A DNA stretch of 42,715 bases from Syntrophomonadaceae bacterium (GCA_012729835.1 JAAYCK010000151.1:1-42715), one strand, 5' to 3'. Positions 8,173 to 17,146 are shown, counted from the stretch's first letter. Numbers and translations: made by a program. The notes: generated by a model from the letters alone, not told the origin.

Positions 8173-9249
8173 TTAAGCCAGAGCAGCTTCCGCTTCAGCT
8201 ACCAGTTCCTGCATCAGCTCTTTTACCGTGGTTATCCGGTCAATACGCCAGGCGTTGGAACCGGCAAAAATCAGTCCTTCGTCAACATTGCCCTCTACCG
8301 CATTGATCAAGGCGCGTGATATGCAATATGGAGTGGTTTTCGGCTGACAGGTTTTCAGGCACAAATAACACTTTTTAAAGGGGATCCTGCCATCCTCCAA
8401 GCGACGCAGCAATTCATTGCGAATAGCCCGCCCCGGCATGCCAACAGGACTTTGCACGAGTTGTATATCCTCTTCCCGGCAGTTTACATAGGCCATCTTA
8501 AAATTGAGATGTGCGTCACACTCTTCAGTCGCCACAAATCTAGTGGCCATCTGCACCCCTGCAGCCCCGATTTTCAAGTACTCAGCAATATCTGCCCCGG
8601 TATAAATCCCCCCGGCTACCACCACCGGGATAGGCTTGCCATACTTATCGGCAAAGGGTGCCACTGCGGCTATCACATCTTTAACGATATTAGACAGGCT
8701 GGGTAGCTGACTTGCCTGCAGTTCTTCCACCGAAAAACCCAGATGACCGCCGGCTTGAGGCCCTTCGACCACCACCAGATCAGGTGCATAAGAGTATTTT
8801 CGGTCCCACATCTTGGCCATCAGCATGGCCGCTTTGCCCGAAGAAACAATCGGTGCGATCCTGGTGGCTGTGCCCTGGACCATAGCAGGCAGATCGGTGG
8901 GCAATCCGGCTCCCGCAATGATCAGATCTATCTTCTCCTTTACCGCAGCCGCCACCACTTCACGATAGCTCTTCATGGCTACCAGTACGTTGATGCCCAG
9001 CACCCCGTGCGGGCACGCCTTTCTGGCCTTGGCGATCTCCTTTTCCAATGCCCTGGCATTAGCTGTATTATGGTCAGTCTCAAAATCCGGTTCCAGATAA
9101 CCTATCTGGACCGCCGATATCACGCCCACGCCTCCCTGTTCAGCTACCGCAGCCGCGAGGCCGGAACGCGAGACTCCTATGCCCATGCCCCCCTGGATGA
9201 TAGGTATTGGAGCAGTTTTTTCCCCTATGGTCAGTGCTGGTAAATTCAT
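8173..9249 (-). CDS. Nitronate monooxygenase / FabK-like flavoprotein
   Basis: 358-aa FMN-dependent TIM-barrel protein. It shows IIQGGMGIGVS near the N-terminus, AGAGLPT in the middle, EGPQAGGHLG (FMN phosphate region and the conserved His), and VVAGGIYTGADIAEYLKIGA leading to MATRFVATEE. These are family motifs of 2-nitropropane dioxygenase (nitronate monooxygenase) and FabK enoyl-ACP reductase. A cysteine cluster CYLCLKTC...YC occurs about 55 residues from the end. It is typical of a subset of anaerobe proteins and might bind metal. The ATG at 9249 is chosen because AAAGGGAG lies 8 nt before it. Whether it oxidises nitronates or reduces an enoyl substrate cannot be told without a fab operon nearby. 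Confidence 0.9.
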   Translation of the reverse strand: MNLPALTIGEKTAPIPIIQGGMGIGVSRSGLAAAVAEQGGVGVISAVQIGYLEPDFETDHNTANARALEKEIAKARKACPHGVLGINVLVAMKSYREVVAAAVKEKIDLIIAGAGLPTDLPAMVQGTATRIAPIVSSGKAAMLMAKMWDRKYSYAPDLVVVEGPQAGGHLGFSVEELQASQLPSLSNIVKDVIAAVAPFADKYGKPIPVVVAGGIYTGADIAEYLKIGAAGVQMATRFVATEECDAHLNFKMAYVNCREEDIQLVQSPVGMPGRAIRNELLRRLEDGRIPFKKCYLCLKTCQPKTTPYCISRALINAVEGNVDEGLIFAGSNAWRIDRITTVKELMQELVAEAEAALA

Positions 9250-9290
9250 GGCATCAACTCCCTTTTGTTGCAAATAGTATGGAAAACGGG

Positions 9291-9324
9291 AAAGAAAAAA
9301 GGGTTAGTATATGTATACTAACCC
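9291..9324 (-). terminator. Strong intrinsic terminator of the zinc-ribbon gene
   Basis: On the minus strand, an 11-bp perfect stem (GGGTTAGTATA / TATACTAACCC, 9301-9324) is followed by TTTTTTCTTT (9291-9300). It ends the zinc-ribbon transcript 18 nt after its stop and before the nitronate monooxygenase-like gene. Confidence 0.88.
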
Positions 9325-9342
9325 TCTTATATGCCTTAGCTG

Positions 9343-9633
9343 TTATCTATAGCTGCGACTCCGTTTCGCCTGAAAACAATCTCTGCAATACACAGGTCTG
9401 TCACCAGTAGGCTCGAACGGTACAGTAGTTTCCTGTCCGCAGGATGCACATACCGTCTGGAACATTGGACGATCTTCTCTGGTGTTGCGTTGCTGTTTGC
9501 GAGCTCTTCTGCAATCTAAACAGCGACCCGGTTCATTCTCAAAACCTTTTTCAGCGTAAAATTCTTGTTCAGATGCGGAAAACAGGAACTCATTGCCACA
9601 GTCTTTGCATACCAAATACTTGTCTTGAAACAT
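9343..9633 (-). CDS. Small double zinc-ribbon protein
   Basis: 96 aa with four CxxC pairs: C9/C12, C38/C41, C62/C65 and C83/C86. The first two pairs build an N-terminal zinc ribbon (CKDCGNEF...CLDC). The last two form the CASCGQETTVPFEP...PVYCRDCF motif, a widespread small zinc-ribbon module (CxxC_CxxC type). The middle and tail are very basic (RRARKQQR, KRSRSYR), fitting nucleic-acid or ribosome contact, but no function is established for the family. The start is taken at 9633 because AAGGGAG lies 9 nt upstream; an upstream frame without an RBS was excluded. Confidence 0.88.
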   Translation of the reverse strand: MFQDKYLVCKDCGNEFLFSASEQEFYAEKGFENEPGRCLDCRRARKQQRNTREDRPMFQTVCASCGQETTVPFEPTGDRPVYCRDCFQAKRSRSYR

Positions 9634-10024
9634 ATTTTCATTCTCCCTTCTGAATACTCTTGGACTAAGTACTCCGGAAAGGAGCTTACTTTTAGAACAA
9701 GGCAATATCAATTATAGTTCAGAGATCATCGCTTGTCAAAAAATTTTGCAAATTTTTTTACGGTTCAAGTCCTGATTTGTTGGTATTTACCTTAGAGTTA
9801 TGACCAAGAGTCAAGTAGCAGCATGCGCTTGCCCGATCTTACATTTTGTCAGCTTCCAAATCGACAAAATATTCTAACAATAGAAAATATTTGACAGTCC
9901 TTGCAAACGGGAAATAGAACTGCTGTACCAGGTGGCCGATCCAAAAGGTATATTCCTGCCCTAAGCAAACCTTCCCCGTAAAGCATCAGCGAAAGATGCT
10001 CTAACGCTTTCCGGCCTTAATATA
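9634..10024. other. Gene-free region with hairpins
   Basis: No credible coding sequence. The left part is AT-rich promoter DNA for the zinc-ribbon gene. A perfect 8-bp stem, ATTTTGTC (9843-9850) with GACAAAAT (9863-9870), lies in the middle. A hairpin AGCATC (9982-9987) with GATGCT (9995-10000) lies 25-43 nt after the stop of the second UPF0016 gene; read on the minus strand it is followed by TTTA, a weak terminator candidate. Confidence 0.45.
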
Positions 10025-10300
10025 TCATTTGAAAATCCCGATCAAACCTATAATTAAAAATACCCCGCCAGATATCCGGTTGATCATACCCACTCCAATA
10101 TAATGTGCCAGGGTAGCTCCGATGGTTACTTCGACCAAAACACAGAGGGCCAATGCCAGAGAACTCGCCAGGAAGATCATCCAGCGCTGATTGGGATGAG
10201 AGCTGGTAACCAGCAGGATGGCAAGCTGTGTCTTATCCCCCAGTTCAGCCAGCACGATCAATACGAACGTAGTAAGCCAGACTACTATCTCCACACTCAC
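10025..10300 (-). CDS. UPF0016/TMEM165-Gdt1 family half-protein (second of pair)
   Basis: 91-aa membrane protein with three hydrophobic segments and the family motif ELGDKT at 19-24. TMEM165/Gdt1 proteins are Mn2+/Ca2+ transporters with two copies of an ExGDKT motif in a six-helix protein. Here the two halves are separate genes, and this one carries one motif, so it probably pairs with the product encoded at 10320-10688. The start codon is GTG, with GAGGTG 8 nt upstream. The gap to the upstream gene is only 19 bp, so they should be co-transcribed. Function as a manganese exporter is inferred from family knowledge. Confidence 0.9.
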   Translation of the reverse strand: MSVEIVVWLTTFVLIVLAELGDKTQLAILLVTSSHPNQRWMIFLASSLALALCVLVEVTIGATLAHYIGVGMINRISGGVFLIIGLIGIFK

Positions 10301-10319
10301 AAGATAAACACCTCAATTA

Positions 10320-10688
10320 CTAACCTTCGGCATTGAATTGACCAATCACCCCTGTAAGCAAAAGTATCCCCAATAGAATAAATACTCCGGCGGAAATAGT
10401 CCGTATGGTATCAGGTTTGATCCAGCGGGCCAGTATGTTGGCTCCAATTATCACCTCTAAGAACGATGTACAGATCAAAGCCGCCAGGGACCCCAGAGCC
10501 ACCCACAATACGTAGAGCGGCTTCTGTCCAGCCAGCAGCATGGTGGTTACCTGAGTTTTATCACCCATCTCCGATAGAAAGACCACACCCAGACTGGATA
10601 AAAACAAACGATAATCTAATTTGCTGATAAGCTTGCGCAGAAGGGCATCCTCCTTTAGGCGGTCTAAGCAGTGGTCATAGTAAGCCAT
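10320..10688 (-). CDS. UPF0016/TMEM165-Gdt1 family half-protein (first of pair)
   Basis: 122-aa membrane protein with a hydrophilic N-terminal segment (1-24) followed by three hydrophobic helices and the ion-binding motif EMGDKT at 40-45. It is the first of two adjacent half-size genes that together give the two ExGDKT motifs of a full TMEM165/Gdt1 or MneA-like cation exporter. The ATG at 10688 is preceded by TAGGAG at 6-7 nt; longer frames that begin in the upstream terminator were rejected. A TACTATAAT -10-like sequence lies just before the RBS but no good -35 is seen. No yybP-ykoY manganese riboswitch was recognised upstream. Confidence 0.9.
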   Translation of the reverse strand: MAYYDHCLDRLKEDALLRKLISKLDYRLFLSSLGVVFLSEMGDKTQVTTMLLAGQKPLYVLWVALGSLAALICTSFLEVIIGANILARWIKPDTIRTISAGVFILLGILLLTGVIGQFNAEG

Positions 10689-10763
10689 TTTAGCTCCTAT
10701 TATAGTATGCAGGGAACAAGAAAGGGGTGACCAGGTCAATTGCATGAGCCACAAACCGGGACT

Positions 10764-10794
10764 AAAAAAGAGACGGTCAAAAAGGCCGTCTCTT
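10764..10794 (-). terminator. Intrinsic terminator after the PilZ gene
   Basis: 9-bp stem AAGAGACGG / CCGTCTCTT (10768-10776 and 10786-10794 on the plus strand) with an A/T run that reads TTTTTT on the minus strand. It lies 31 nt after the PilZ stop and insulates the UPF0016 pair. Confidence 0.88.
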
Positions 10795-10825
10795 AGATAG
10801 GCAGGCATAGTCGGCAAATGGCCAG

Positions 10826-11551
10826 TTACCAATCAAACTCGTTCGGCGTATCGTCATCCTGAGTTTTTTTCATAGCATCGCGTTGTCGCTTGGTGATCCA
10901 GGCTACCAGCCGATCATTGTCACCAGCAGTCATATGGCCGAATTTAATGGCAACATTGTGTTTTTCGATCTTTTGTCCTTCACTGTCGTAAGACTCTTCG
11001 TTGGAATCAAATATTCGGAGAGCCTCTCCCGTTATCAGCAAGTCACGCTTTTCGCCTATATCCAGTATAAACCTGATGTGGGTGCCGGGTAGCAGTTCTT
11101 CAGCGGTAGAAAAGCAAAGACCCTCGGCACTTATATCAACCAGATTATCAGCAAAATATTTATTTTCTCTCACATGGTCGGCCTGTTCTTCGGTCATCCA
11201 ACGTAATTGGGCATTAACGGCCAAGCGGAACCACTTGCGCATTTGGGCTGGATTTTGCGTTTTAGCCTCGATCTCCTTCTGCTTTTCTTTATATTTTTTA
11301 AAGGAAATCTGCTGTTGCTTCCTCATCTGAGCACTCCACCATTGGACAACAATGATTATGATAATAATGGCCATAATGGAAATGACCAATGTAGCTATCT
11401 TACTGGTATCAAATGCACCCTCGTTACTGAATCCCTTAGTAACCGTCCCCTGGAATTGATTCCAGTCGACTGCTCCAACTGCCGACGGCATATAAAGGAT
11501 GTATGTTGCAACCAGAACGATGAGGCCTGCTATTCTTTCGTTTAGCTTCAC
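10826..11551 (-). CDS. Membrane-anchored PilZ domain protein (c-di-GMP receptor)
   Basis: 241 aa. Two hydrophobic helices (about 7-24 and 52-70) flank a short, probably extracytoplasmic loop. A basic, glutamine-rich linker (about 76-100) leads to a cytoplasmic PilZ domain (about 103-235). Both c-di-GMP-binding motifs are intact: RxxxR as R105-K-W-F-R109 and DxSxxG as D139-I-S-A-E-G144. PilZ receptors of this layout usually control motility, surface attachment or polysaccharide export; no flagellar or cellulose genes are in the window, so the output is unknown. The GTG at 11551 follows GGGGGG at about 6 nt and is preferred over an upstream TTG. A diguanylate cyclase is encoded at 34927-36153. 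Confidence 0.9.
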   Translation of the reverse strand: MKLNERIAGLIVLVATYILYMPSAVGAVDWNQFQGTVTKGFSNEGAFDTSKIATLVISIMAIIIIIIVVQWWSAQMRKQQQISFKKYKEKQKEIEAKTQNPAQMRKWFRLAVNAQLRWMTEEQADHVRENKYFADNLVDISAEGLCFSTAEELLPGTHIRFILDIGEKRDLLITGEALRIFDSNEESYDSEGQKIEKHNVAIKFGHMTAGDNDRLVAWITKRQRDAMKKTQDDDTPNEFDW

Positions 11552-11697
11552 GGTAATCCCCCCGTCCAATATATATAGTCAAAACACTCGAAACGTACCA
11601 TTAATATCCTTTTTAAGTATAGCATAAATTAAGTCTCATAGGTAGTTGTAAGCAGGATAAGGCCAGTGTTTTCAGGCATTCTCCCCTCAGCGCCCGG

Positions 11698-12618
11698 CTA
11701 TGATTCTAATTCAGCCATACTATCCAAATCAAGCGGCACGCCTCGTTCCGGAGCTAATTCAAGCGTGACGGCTTCAACCGGGCAATGGGAAATACACAAG
11801 CCGCAGCCCATACATTTAGTATCGTCAATCACCGGTACTCCCTCAAGACAATTAACCGCCTTGAAGGGGCAAATGTCCTCACAGCAGCCACATTCGGTAC
11901 ATTCATCTCTGTCTGTCACCGGCCGATAACCAGAATGCGTGATACGCGGAACATTACGATAATAGGACGCCATACCCAGACAGCAACAGGTACAACAGTT
12001 GCATATGGTATAGAAACGGTCATGCATGACAGTCTTAAACCAGGCGGTATGTATATGACCCCGCTCCTCCTCCTGCTCCAGGATCCGCAGGGCTTCCTCT
12101 GTCGTTATCCGGCGGGCATTACCGCTTCTATGCCCCAACACCAATGATACAAAGGGGTCGCCGACCACCATGCACACGTCCCGCGGTTCACAGGCATCCT
12201 TCTTTTGGGCGCGGCAGGGACAATCCATTACCGCCAGCGGGGGGTTCCCTTCTAAAATCACCTTACGGGCTACCGGAAATGGAATGACTTTATCCGAAGC
12301 CTGGAAATTACTGCTCCGATCCAGTTTTATTATTTTGCCAGCATCTTGCCTGGTGATAACCTTCCCGTGATATTCGTTGGCAGTACTCCCCTCCAGGTTT
12401 CTTACTGCCCAGGGCCATTTGGCCGGCCTGAGATATAGGTCAGACCTCACCCCGTACAAATATCCCTCTAGCTTCTGTATGAATGACATGTCGCTGAAGG
12501 CAAAAAAATCACGAGTCGACTTTTTGGGCAATAATGCTCGCTCAAGATATAGCCACAAAGCCAGCAGTGCCAAGGCCAAAATAGCACTCGTTATCCCAAC
12601 TATTTTAAGAAGCAGCAT
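11698..12618 (-). CDS. Membrane-anchored 4Fe-4S ferredoxin-type protein
   Basis: 306 aa. One N-terminal transmembrane helix (about 6-27) anchors a cytoplasmic domain. The middle contains cysteine groups CPCRAQKKDAC...C and CNCCTCCC. The C-terminus has two classic [4Fe-4S] motifs, CTECGCCEDICP and CMGCGLCISHCP, so two cubane clusters are expected and possibly a third in the CPC/CNCC region. It looks like an electron-transfer subunit, but no partner oxidoreductase lies next to it. The start at 12618 is chosen because GGGAG lies 6 nt before this ATG; an upstream TTG at 12648 lacks an RBS. The substrate or partner is unknown. Confidence 0.88.
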   Translation of the reverse strand: MLLLKIVGITSAILALALLALWLYLERALLPKKSTRDFFAFSDMSFIQKLEGYLYGVRSDLYLRPAKWPWAVRNLEGSTANEYHGKVITRQDAGKIIKLDRSSNFQASDKVIPFPVARKVILEGNPPLAVMDCPCRAQKKDACEPRDVCMVVGDPFVSLVLGHRSGNARRITTEEALRILEQEEERGHIHTAWFKTVMHDRFYTICNCCTCCCLGMASYYRNVPRITHSGYRPVTDRDECTECGCCEDICPFKAVNCLEGVPVIDDTKCMGCGLCISHCPVEAVTLELAPERGVPLDLDSMAELES

Positions 12619-12751
12619 CAGCATCTCCCAAAAAACCAACGGATCCAAATATGCTTATTTCTTACATTATATCCTTCAATGAACTACTTTGCCAGGCCGG
12701 CAACCAAGAGAGCGCTCCCTTTTTCACGCGAGGTACCGGTCAGCTGATTCC

Positions 12752-14131
12752 CTATAACATAATATTTACTGCGTCGGTATCGAATCCTTCTTGATAGGGT
12801 TTGTTGTTTCTATAATCCGGTTGCCTGTTGCCGGAAGGAGATAATATTTCCTTTTCGGCTTGCCGCAAATCTCTAGTTACCTGGTCTTTTATTGGAGTCA
12901 GCTTTTTCTTTACCAGATCTATTCGTTCATCATCTATATGGCGAGTCATCTTGACATAGTGATCAGAACCAGTTAGCGCAGACTTTGCCGCAATCGCATC
13001 CAGACCCGGTCCACTCTCAATGCCATCCCTTGCCAAAGGCGTATACAGATCAGAATCGTTTTCTTGTGCTGCTCCCTGCCCTTGAGGAAGATACTCCCTG
13101 GCAGTGGTCGCTCCTGAGTTATCCGAATATAAATCAAGATTCTCGCCAAGTATCCCCATTATATCTGCTTTGGTTGGTGCCGAGGCCGCCACCCAGGAAG
13201 AATCTTTTTTATGCTCTGAGAATTCTATGTCCATCAATTGATCTTCGATTTCATTGACAGCTGTGAAATCATTATGGGAAACTACGCCGGGAGCAGGCTG
13301 ATCTATAGAGGAGGCAGCCCCGGTCATGCTCCGGTTCACATCTGTTGCTTCTGTGATTTCCTCAGTAATTCCTGTAGTTTTATCCTTTTTGCATATATCC
13401 ATCAGTCGTACCAGGAAGGCCAATCCCTGATGCCTTAGTTCACGAGGCGGGCCGTTTTGGATATCTATTCTGAACGATGGCAAACCCAAGGTGGGCTGAC
13501 ACTGGGGGTGGCTGTGTTCGCCTACCCTGGCAATAAAATCCCTGGTGTTCTGGTCGAAGGCGTCTCCAGCCATAGTGTAGATGTGTATTCTTCTTAATTG
13601 CAGCATACGGTCATCTCGTCTTTGGAAAAAGCCGGCGCTGCTGTGCACCGGATCAAAAACCACAGCGACCTGGCCTTCACCGGCGAAGTAGTTTTGATGA
13701 ATGTAGAGATCATATCTTGACATAAAGATCCCGTGACCAGGATGGGTGTGGAACCACCCGATGATCCGCTTATCATTGTGCTCCCGCAACAGACGCTGAT
13801 TTATATCGATCCAAGTCTTGTGCGTAAAAGTCAGATTCGCCAATGTTTCTTCCATATAGCGTCCAGGCAGATAGGCCTGGATATCTAGCCCTTCGCCGCT
13901 TTCATCCTGCAGGACGCTGCCCAGCAGTACCCCGCCAATCTCACGGTCTTTATTATCACAGGCATATTGCCATAACTGTCGCCAGACCGGCATGTTAATA
14001 TTGACCGGATATGGGTCAGCAAATCGTGGAAACAGCAGGACCTCGTCACAGATCCCTTCCACCATTGATTTCGCAGGTTCAACCCGCACCGCTTGACTAT
14101 CAAATTCATGAATACCCGTATTATCGGGCAT
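12752..14131 (-). CDS. JAMM/MPN metalloprotease-like protein with long C-terminal tail
   Basis: 459 aa. Residues about 40-190 form a JAB1/MPN domain with a complete JAMM zinc site: E64 (in EIGGVLLG), H128 and H130 (HTHPGHGIF), S138 and D141, matching E...HxHx7Sx2D exactly. In eukaryotes such domains remove ubiquitin; bacterial relatives cut other isopeptide or peptide bonds, process ubiquitin-like proteins or act in cysteine metabolism. Here neither a ubiquitin-like, E1-like nor ThiS/MoaD gene is adjacent. Residues about 230-459 are acidic, serine/threonine-rich, low in hydrophobic content and match no domain that I recognise, so they are probably flexible. GGGAG lies 8 nt before the ATG. Confidence 0.9.
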   Translation of the reverse strand: MPDNTGIHEFDSQAVRVEPAKSMVEGICDEVLLFPRFADPYPVNINMPVWRQLWQYACDNKDREIGGVLLGSVLQDESGEGLDIQAYLPGRYMEETLANLTFTHKTWIDINQRLLREHNDKRIIGWFHTHPGHGIFMSRYDLYIHQNYFAGEGQVAVVFDPVHSSAGFFQRRDDRMLQLRRIHIYTMAGDAFDQNTRDFIARVGEHSHPQCQPTLGLPSFRIDIQNGPPRELRHQGLAFLVRLMDICKKDKTTGITEEITEATDVNRSMTGAASSIDQPAPGVVSHNDFTAVNEIEDQLMDIEFSEHKKDSSWVAASAPTKADIMGILGENLDLYSDNSGATTAREYLPQGQGAAQENDSDLYTPLARDGIESGPGLDAIAAKSALTGSDHYVKMTRHIDDERIDLVKKKLTPIKDQVTRDLRQAEKEILSPSGNRQPDYRNNKPYQEGFDTDAVNIML

Positions 14132-14352
14132 GATACCGGCTCCCTCTATGATTTTACCCAGCGAATTGCTCAGGGTTACTTATATTATAGTATCGGAACA
14201 CGGTGTCGATTACATTATGATATAGATGAACAAATAGCTCATGCAGGGAGGACTATTCGCGCCATTATCTGAGAATTGCCCCATTAGGCAGCTAGTATCA
14301 ATAAGATTGGAAATAGCTTGCCAGCAGTTCGCGCTTAAAGGCCCTCATATCT

Positions 14353-15051
14353 TTAATACTTGACGGCAGAGTGATCTTCCTCAAGGTCATCGGTAGCCCG
14401 CCCATCACCGAATACCGGGATGGGTTCTCCCAGAAAGGTAGGCTGCGGCTTGAAGACCCGGCACAAGAAGAAATCCTTGTTGCGGGCTGCTATCTCGCGC
14501 AGTTCGTAATGCGTCGTATTTGCGTAGGTACGCAGGTCGGCATTTGCCCCATATGCCTCAAGGCCCAATTCCCTGGCAATAAATACTGCCCGCATCAAAT
14601 GATAGTTTTGAGTAACAATGATGACCTTCCTGACCTTGAACACATCCCGGGCCCGGTACATGCTCTCGTAGGTGCTGAAGCCGGCATGATCCATGAATAT
14701 ATTCTGCGCTGGGATACCCTGATTTTTCAGATACGATTTCATGGCATTAACTTCGTCATAGTCTATCTGACCATGATCCCCGCTGACCAGTATCTTCGGA
14801 GCTTTGCCCGCCTGGTAAAGCCGATATCCAACAGTTATACGGTCAGCCAGCATTGCTGACATGCTCCCGTCGGGAAGAACATAAGCCCCCAGGACCAATA
14901 TAGCATCGGCCGCTGGAAGCTCCTCAGGTGCTAGAATGTAACGAGACGCAGCCGTTTTTACATAATAGTTCAAGATAACGGGAGTCATGATTAATATCAG
15001 GAGCAAAAGAATCCCTATCTTTTGCGGTCTCCTGAACGCTTTACCCTTCAT
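14353..15051 (-). CDS. SanA/YdcF (DUF218) family membrane protein
   Basis: 232 aa. One N-terminal helix (about 12-28) is followed by a DUF218 domain starting at AILVLGAYVLPDG, with SMSAMLADRI, ILVSGDHG, NAMKSYL, STYESMYRARDVF and VTQNYHLMRAVFIARELGL, all in the family order. E. coli SanA affects envelope permeability and vancomycin exclusion, and YdcF binds S-adenosylmethionine in vitro; the true reaction is unsettled. AGGGG lies 8 nt before the ATG. It lies downstream of the ABC-F gene on the same strand, 84 bp apart, and may share its transcript. Confidence 0.9.
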   Translation of the reverse strand: MKGKAFRRPQKIGILLLLILIMTPVILNYYVKTAASRYILAPEELPAADAILVLGAYVLPDGSMSAMLADRITVGYRLYQAGKAPKILVSGDHGQIDYDEVNAMKSYLKNQGIPAQNIFMDHAGFSTYESMYRARDVFKVRKVIIVTQNYHLMRAVFIARELGLEAYGANADLRTYANTTHYELREIAARNKDFFLCRVFKPQPTFLGEPIPVFGDGRATDDLEEDHSAVKY

Positions 15052-15135
15052 ATCGCTTACCCCTAAAAATAGTATTTATTGATTAGCATTGCACATCTTC
15101 CTGCCAAAAACAATCCGCGTATGCAGCCTTATTCC

Positions 15136-17046
15136 TCATTTTCCTCTGGCAATAGCCTCGGCCAGCTCATTGAGATAGGTCCAGCGCTCCAGCAGGTAAT
15201 CCAGGCGCTGCTCCGCTTCCTCGCGCTGGGGCAAGAGTTCCTGCAGGGCCTGGTAGTCGCTGGCGGCGGCTTCGATGCGGCTGTTGACAGCCCTAAGTTC
15301 TTCCTCGGCTTCAGCAACCCGGTCATCGATCTCGGCGAACTCCTTTTGCTCCTTAAAGGAGAACTTGACAGGCCGGGCTTTTTCCTCCGAACTCTTTTCG
15401 ACTGTCTGGCCTTGGGGTTTTTCCCGCCGGCTAACCGCCGGGGTTTCCGTTCGCTCTGCCGTATAAAGCAGGTAGTCCGAATAGTTGCCGGGGTACTCCT
15501 TGATTATCCCCAGCCCTTCCATAGCCAATATCCTCTCGCAGATCCGGTCCAGGAAGTAGCGGTCATGGGATACCGCCACCACTGCCCCGGGAAAATCGTC
15601 CAGGTAATCTTCTAGGATGGTCAGGGTATCGATATCCAGATCATTGCCGGGTTCATCCAGTAGCAGGATATTAGGGGCACCCATCAGGATGCGCAAGAGA
15701 TGTAGCCGCCTCTTCTCTCCCCCCGACAGTCTCTGCAGAGTAGTCCATTGAGCGGCAGGTGGGAACAAAAAAGTCTCCAGCATCTGGGCGGCACTGATCA
15801 GCTTCTTGCCGGCCTGCAGGTACTCACCGGCTTCACGGATATAGTCGATCACTCGCATCTCATCCGGCAGATCGTTGCTTTCCTGTGGAAAATAGCCTAT
15901 CTTTACCGTACTTCCAATATCCACCCGCCCTCCGTTGGGCATGAGTTCTCCGCTGATAATTTGCAGCAGGGTCGATTTGCCGGCTCCATTAGGACCGACA
16001 ATGCCTACCCGGTCATCGCGGGCAATAATGATAGCGAAATCGGAAACGAGCTTCTCCCCGCTGTAGCCGTGATTTACCCCTTCAACAATAATAGTTTTCT
16101 TGCCCAAACGGCTGGCGGTGGATGCTATCTCAACCTTGCCGGCCGTGCCCCGGGGCTGGTTCTCCTGCAGCTCTTCAAAGCGCTGGATGCGAGCCTTCTG
16201 CTTGGTAGTGCGGGCCCGGGCTCCGCGCCGGATCCAGGCCAGTTCCTTTCTGAGCAAGGCTTTATGTCTATGAGCCAGAGCAGCCTCGTTTTCCTCCCGC
16301 TCCAGCTTACGCTCCAGGTACATGCTGTAATTCCCCGGATAGCTGAACAATCGGGTGCTTTCCACTTCAATAATTCGCCGGGTTACTCGCTCCAGAAAAT
16401 AACGGTCATGGGTCACCATCAATAGCGCCCCGTAATACTTCTGCAGGTACTTTTCCAGCCAATCTATGGCCAGGTTATCCAGATGATTGGTCGGCTCATC
16501 CAGAATGAGCAGATCGGCCGGACTCATCAGGGCCGCAGCCATAGCCACCCGTTTTCTCTGACCACCCGATAATTCTCCCATCCGGGCATCATACTGTGTT
16601 ATCCCCAGGCGAGTCAGCAGAGTCTGCACATCGCTCTCCAGAGCCCAGCCATCCAGAGCATCCAGCTCTGCGCTTACCGCCAGCAATTCTGGTGAATCCG
16701 CATCTATTCCGGAATTTGAGCCATCTTTGCCAATTAGCGTTCTATAGCGCTGCCAGGCTGCCAGCACTGGTGAATCCCCTTTTAGTGCGGCATCTATAAC
16801 CCTGTCTTCCGCTTGGAAGGCCGGATTCTGGGCCAGATAATTTATTCGCAGGTTTTTGCCGCGGATTATCTCTCCCCCATCTGGTTCGATTATTCCCGCT
16901 GCTAATTTGAGCAAAGTGGACTTACCCGAGCCATTGATGCCTAACAGCCCAATTTTTTCTCCTTCTTCTATAGCCAGGGTTACTCCGGCAAGCAGTTGCT
17001 TTTCGCCGTAACCCTTGCTTACATTTTCCATGGTCAGCAGATTCAT
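15136..17046 (-). CDS. ABC-F family ATPase (Uup-like)
   Basis: 636 aa with two ABC domains and no membrane segment. Domain 1: GINGSGKST Walker A, LSGGQRKRVAM signature, LLILDEPTNHLD Walker B. Domain 2: GPNGAGKST, LSGGEKRRL, LLLDEPGNDLD (a glycine replaces the usual threonine). The inter-domain linker (about 235-300) is charged and helical, as in ribosome-binding ABC-F proteins, and the last about 75 residues are a glutamate/arginine-rich coiled coil like that of Uup. ABC-F proteins act on the ribosome E-site region in translation or antibiotic protection. This one resembles the housekeeping Uup type; resistance is not implied. AAGGA lies about 7 nt before the ATG. Confidence 0.95.
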   Translation of the reverse strand: MNLLTMENVSKGYGEKQLLAGVTLAIEEGEKIGLLGINGSGKSTLLKLAAGIIEPDGGEIIRGKNLRINYLAQNPAFQAEDRVIDAALKGDSPVLAAWQRYRTLIGKDGSNSGIDADSPELLAVSAELDALDGWALESDVQTLLTRLGITQYDARMGELSGGQRKRVAMAAALMSPADLLILDEPTNHLDNLAIDWLEKYLQKYYGALLMVTHDRYFLERVTRRIIEVESTRLFSYPGNYSMYLERKLEREENEAALAHRHKALLRKELAWIRRGARARTTKQKARIQRFEELQENQPRGTAGKVEIASTASRLGKKTIIVEGVNHGYSGEKLVSDFAIIIARDDRVGIVGPNGAGKSTLLQIISGELMPNGGRVDIGSTVKIGYFPQESNDLPDEMRVIDYIREAGEYLQAGKKLISAAQMLETFLFPPAAQWTTLQRLSGGEKRRLHLLRILMGAPNILLLDEPGNDLDIDTLTILEDYLDDFPGAVVAVSHDRYFLDRICERILAMEGLGIIKEYPGNYSDYLLYTAERTETPAVSRREKPQGQTVEKSSEEKARPVKFSFKEQKEFAEIDDRVAEAEEELRAVNSRIEAAASDYQALQELLPQREEAEQRLDYLLERWTYLNELAEAIARGK

Positions 17047-17146
17047 AGTCTTTTCCTTAATACTGAATATTTCCTCTACATTATACCGTTAAAGGCGGAC
17101 GATTTCTCAATCTTGAACCTACCCAATCGCAGATGCAGATATCCAT

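Noticed and set aside
10690-10830. yybP-ykoY manganese riboswitch upstream of the UPF0016 pair
   Set aside because: I looked for it because such genes often have it, but saw only the PilZ terminator and a short leader.
15136-17046. ABC-F gene as an antibiotic-resistance determinant
   Set aside because: The C-terminal coiled coil and overall layout fit the housekeeping Uup type; no resistance context.
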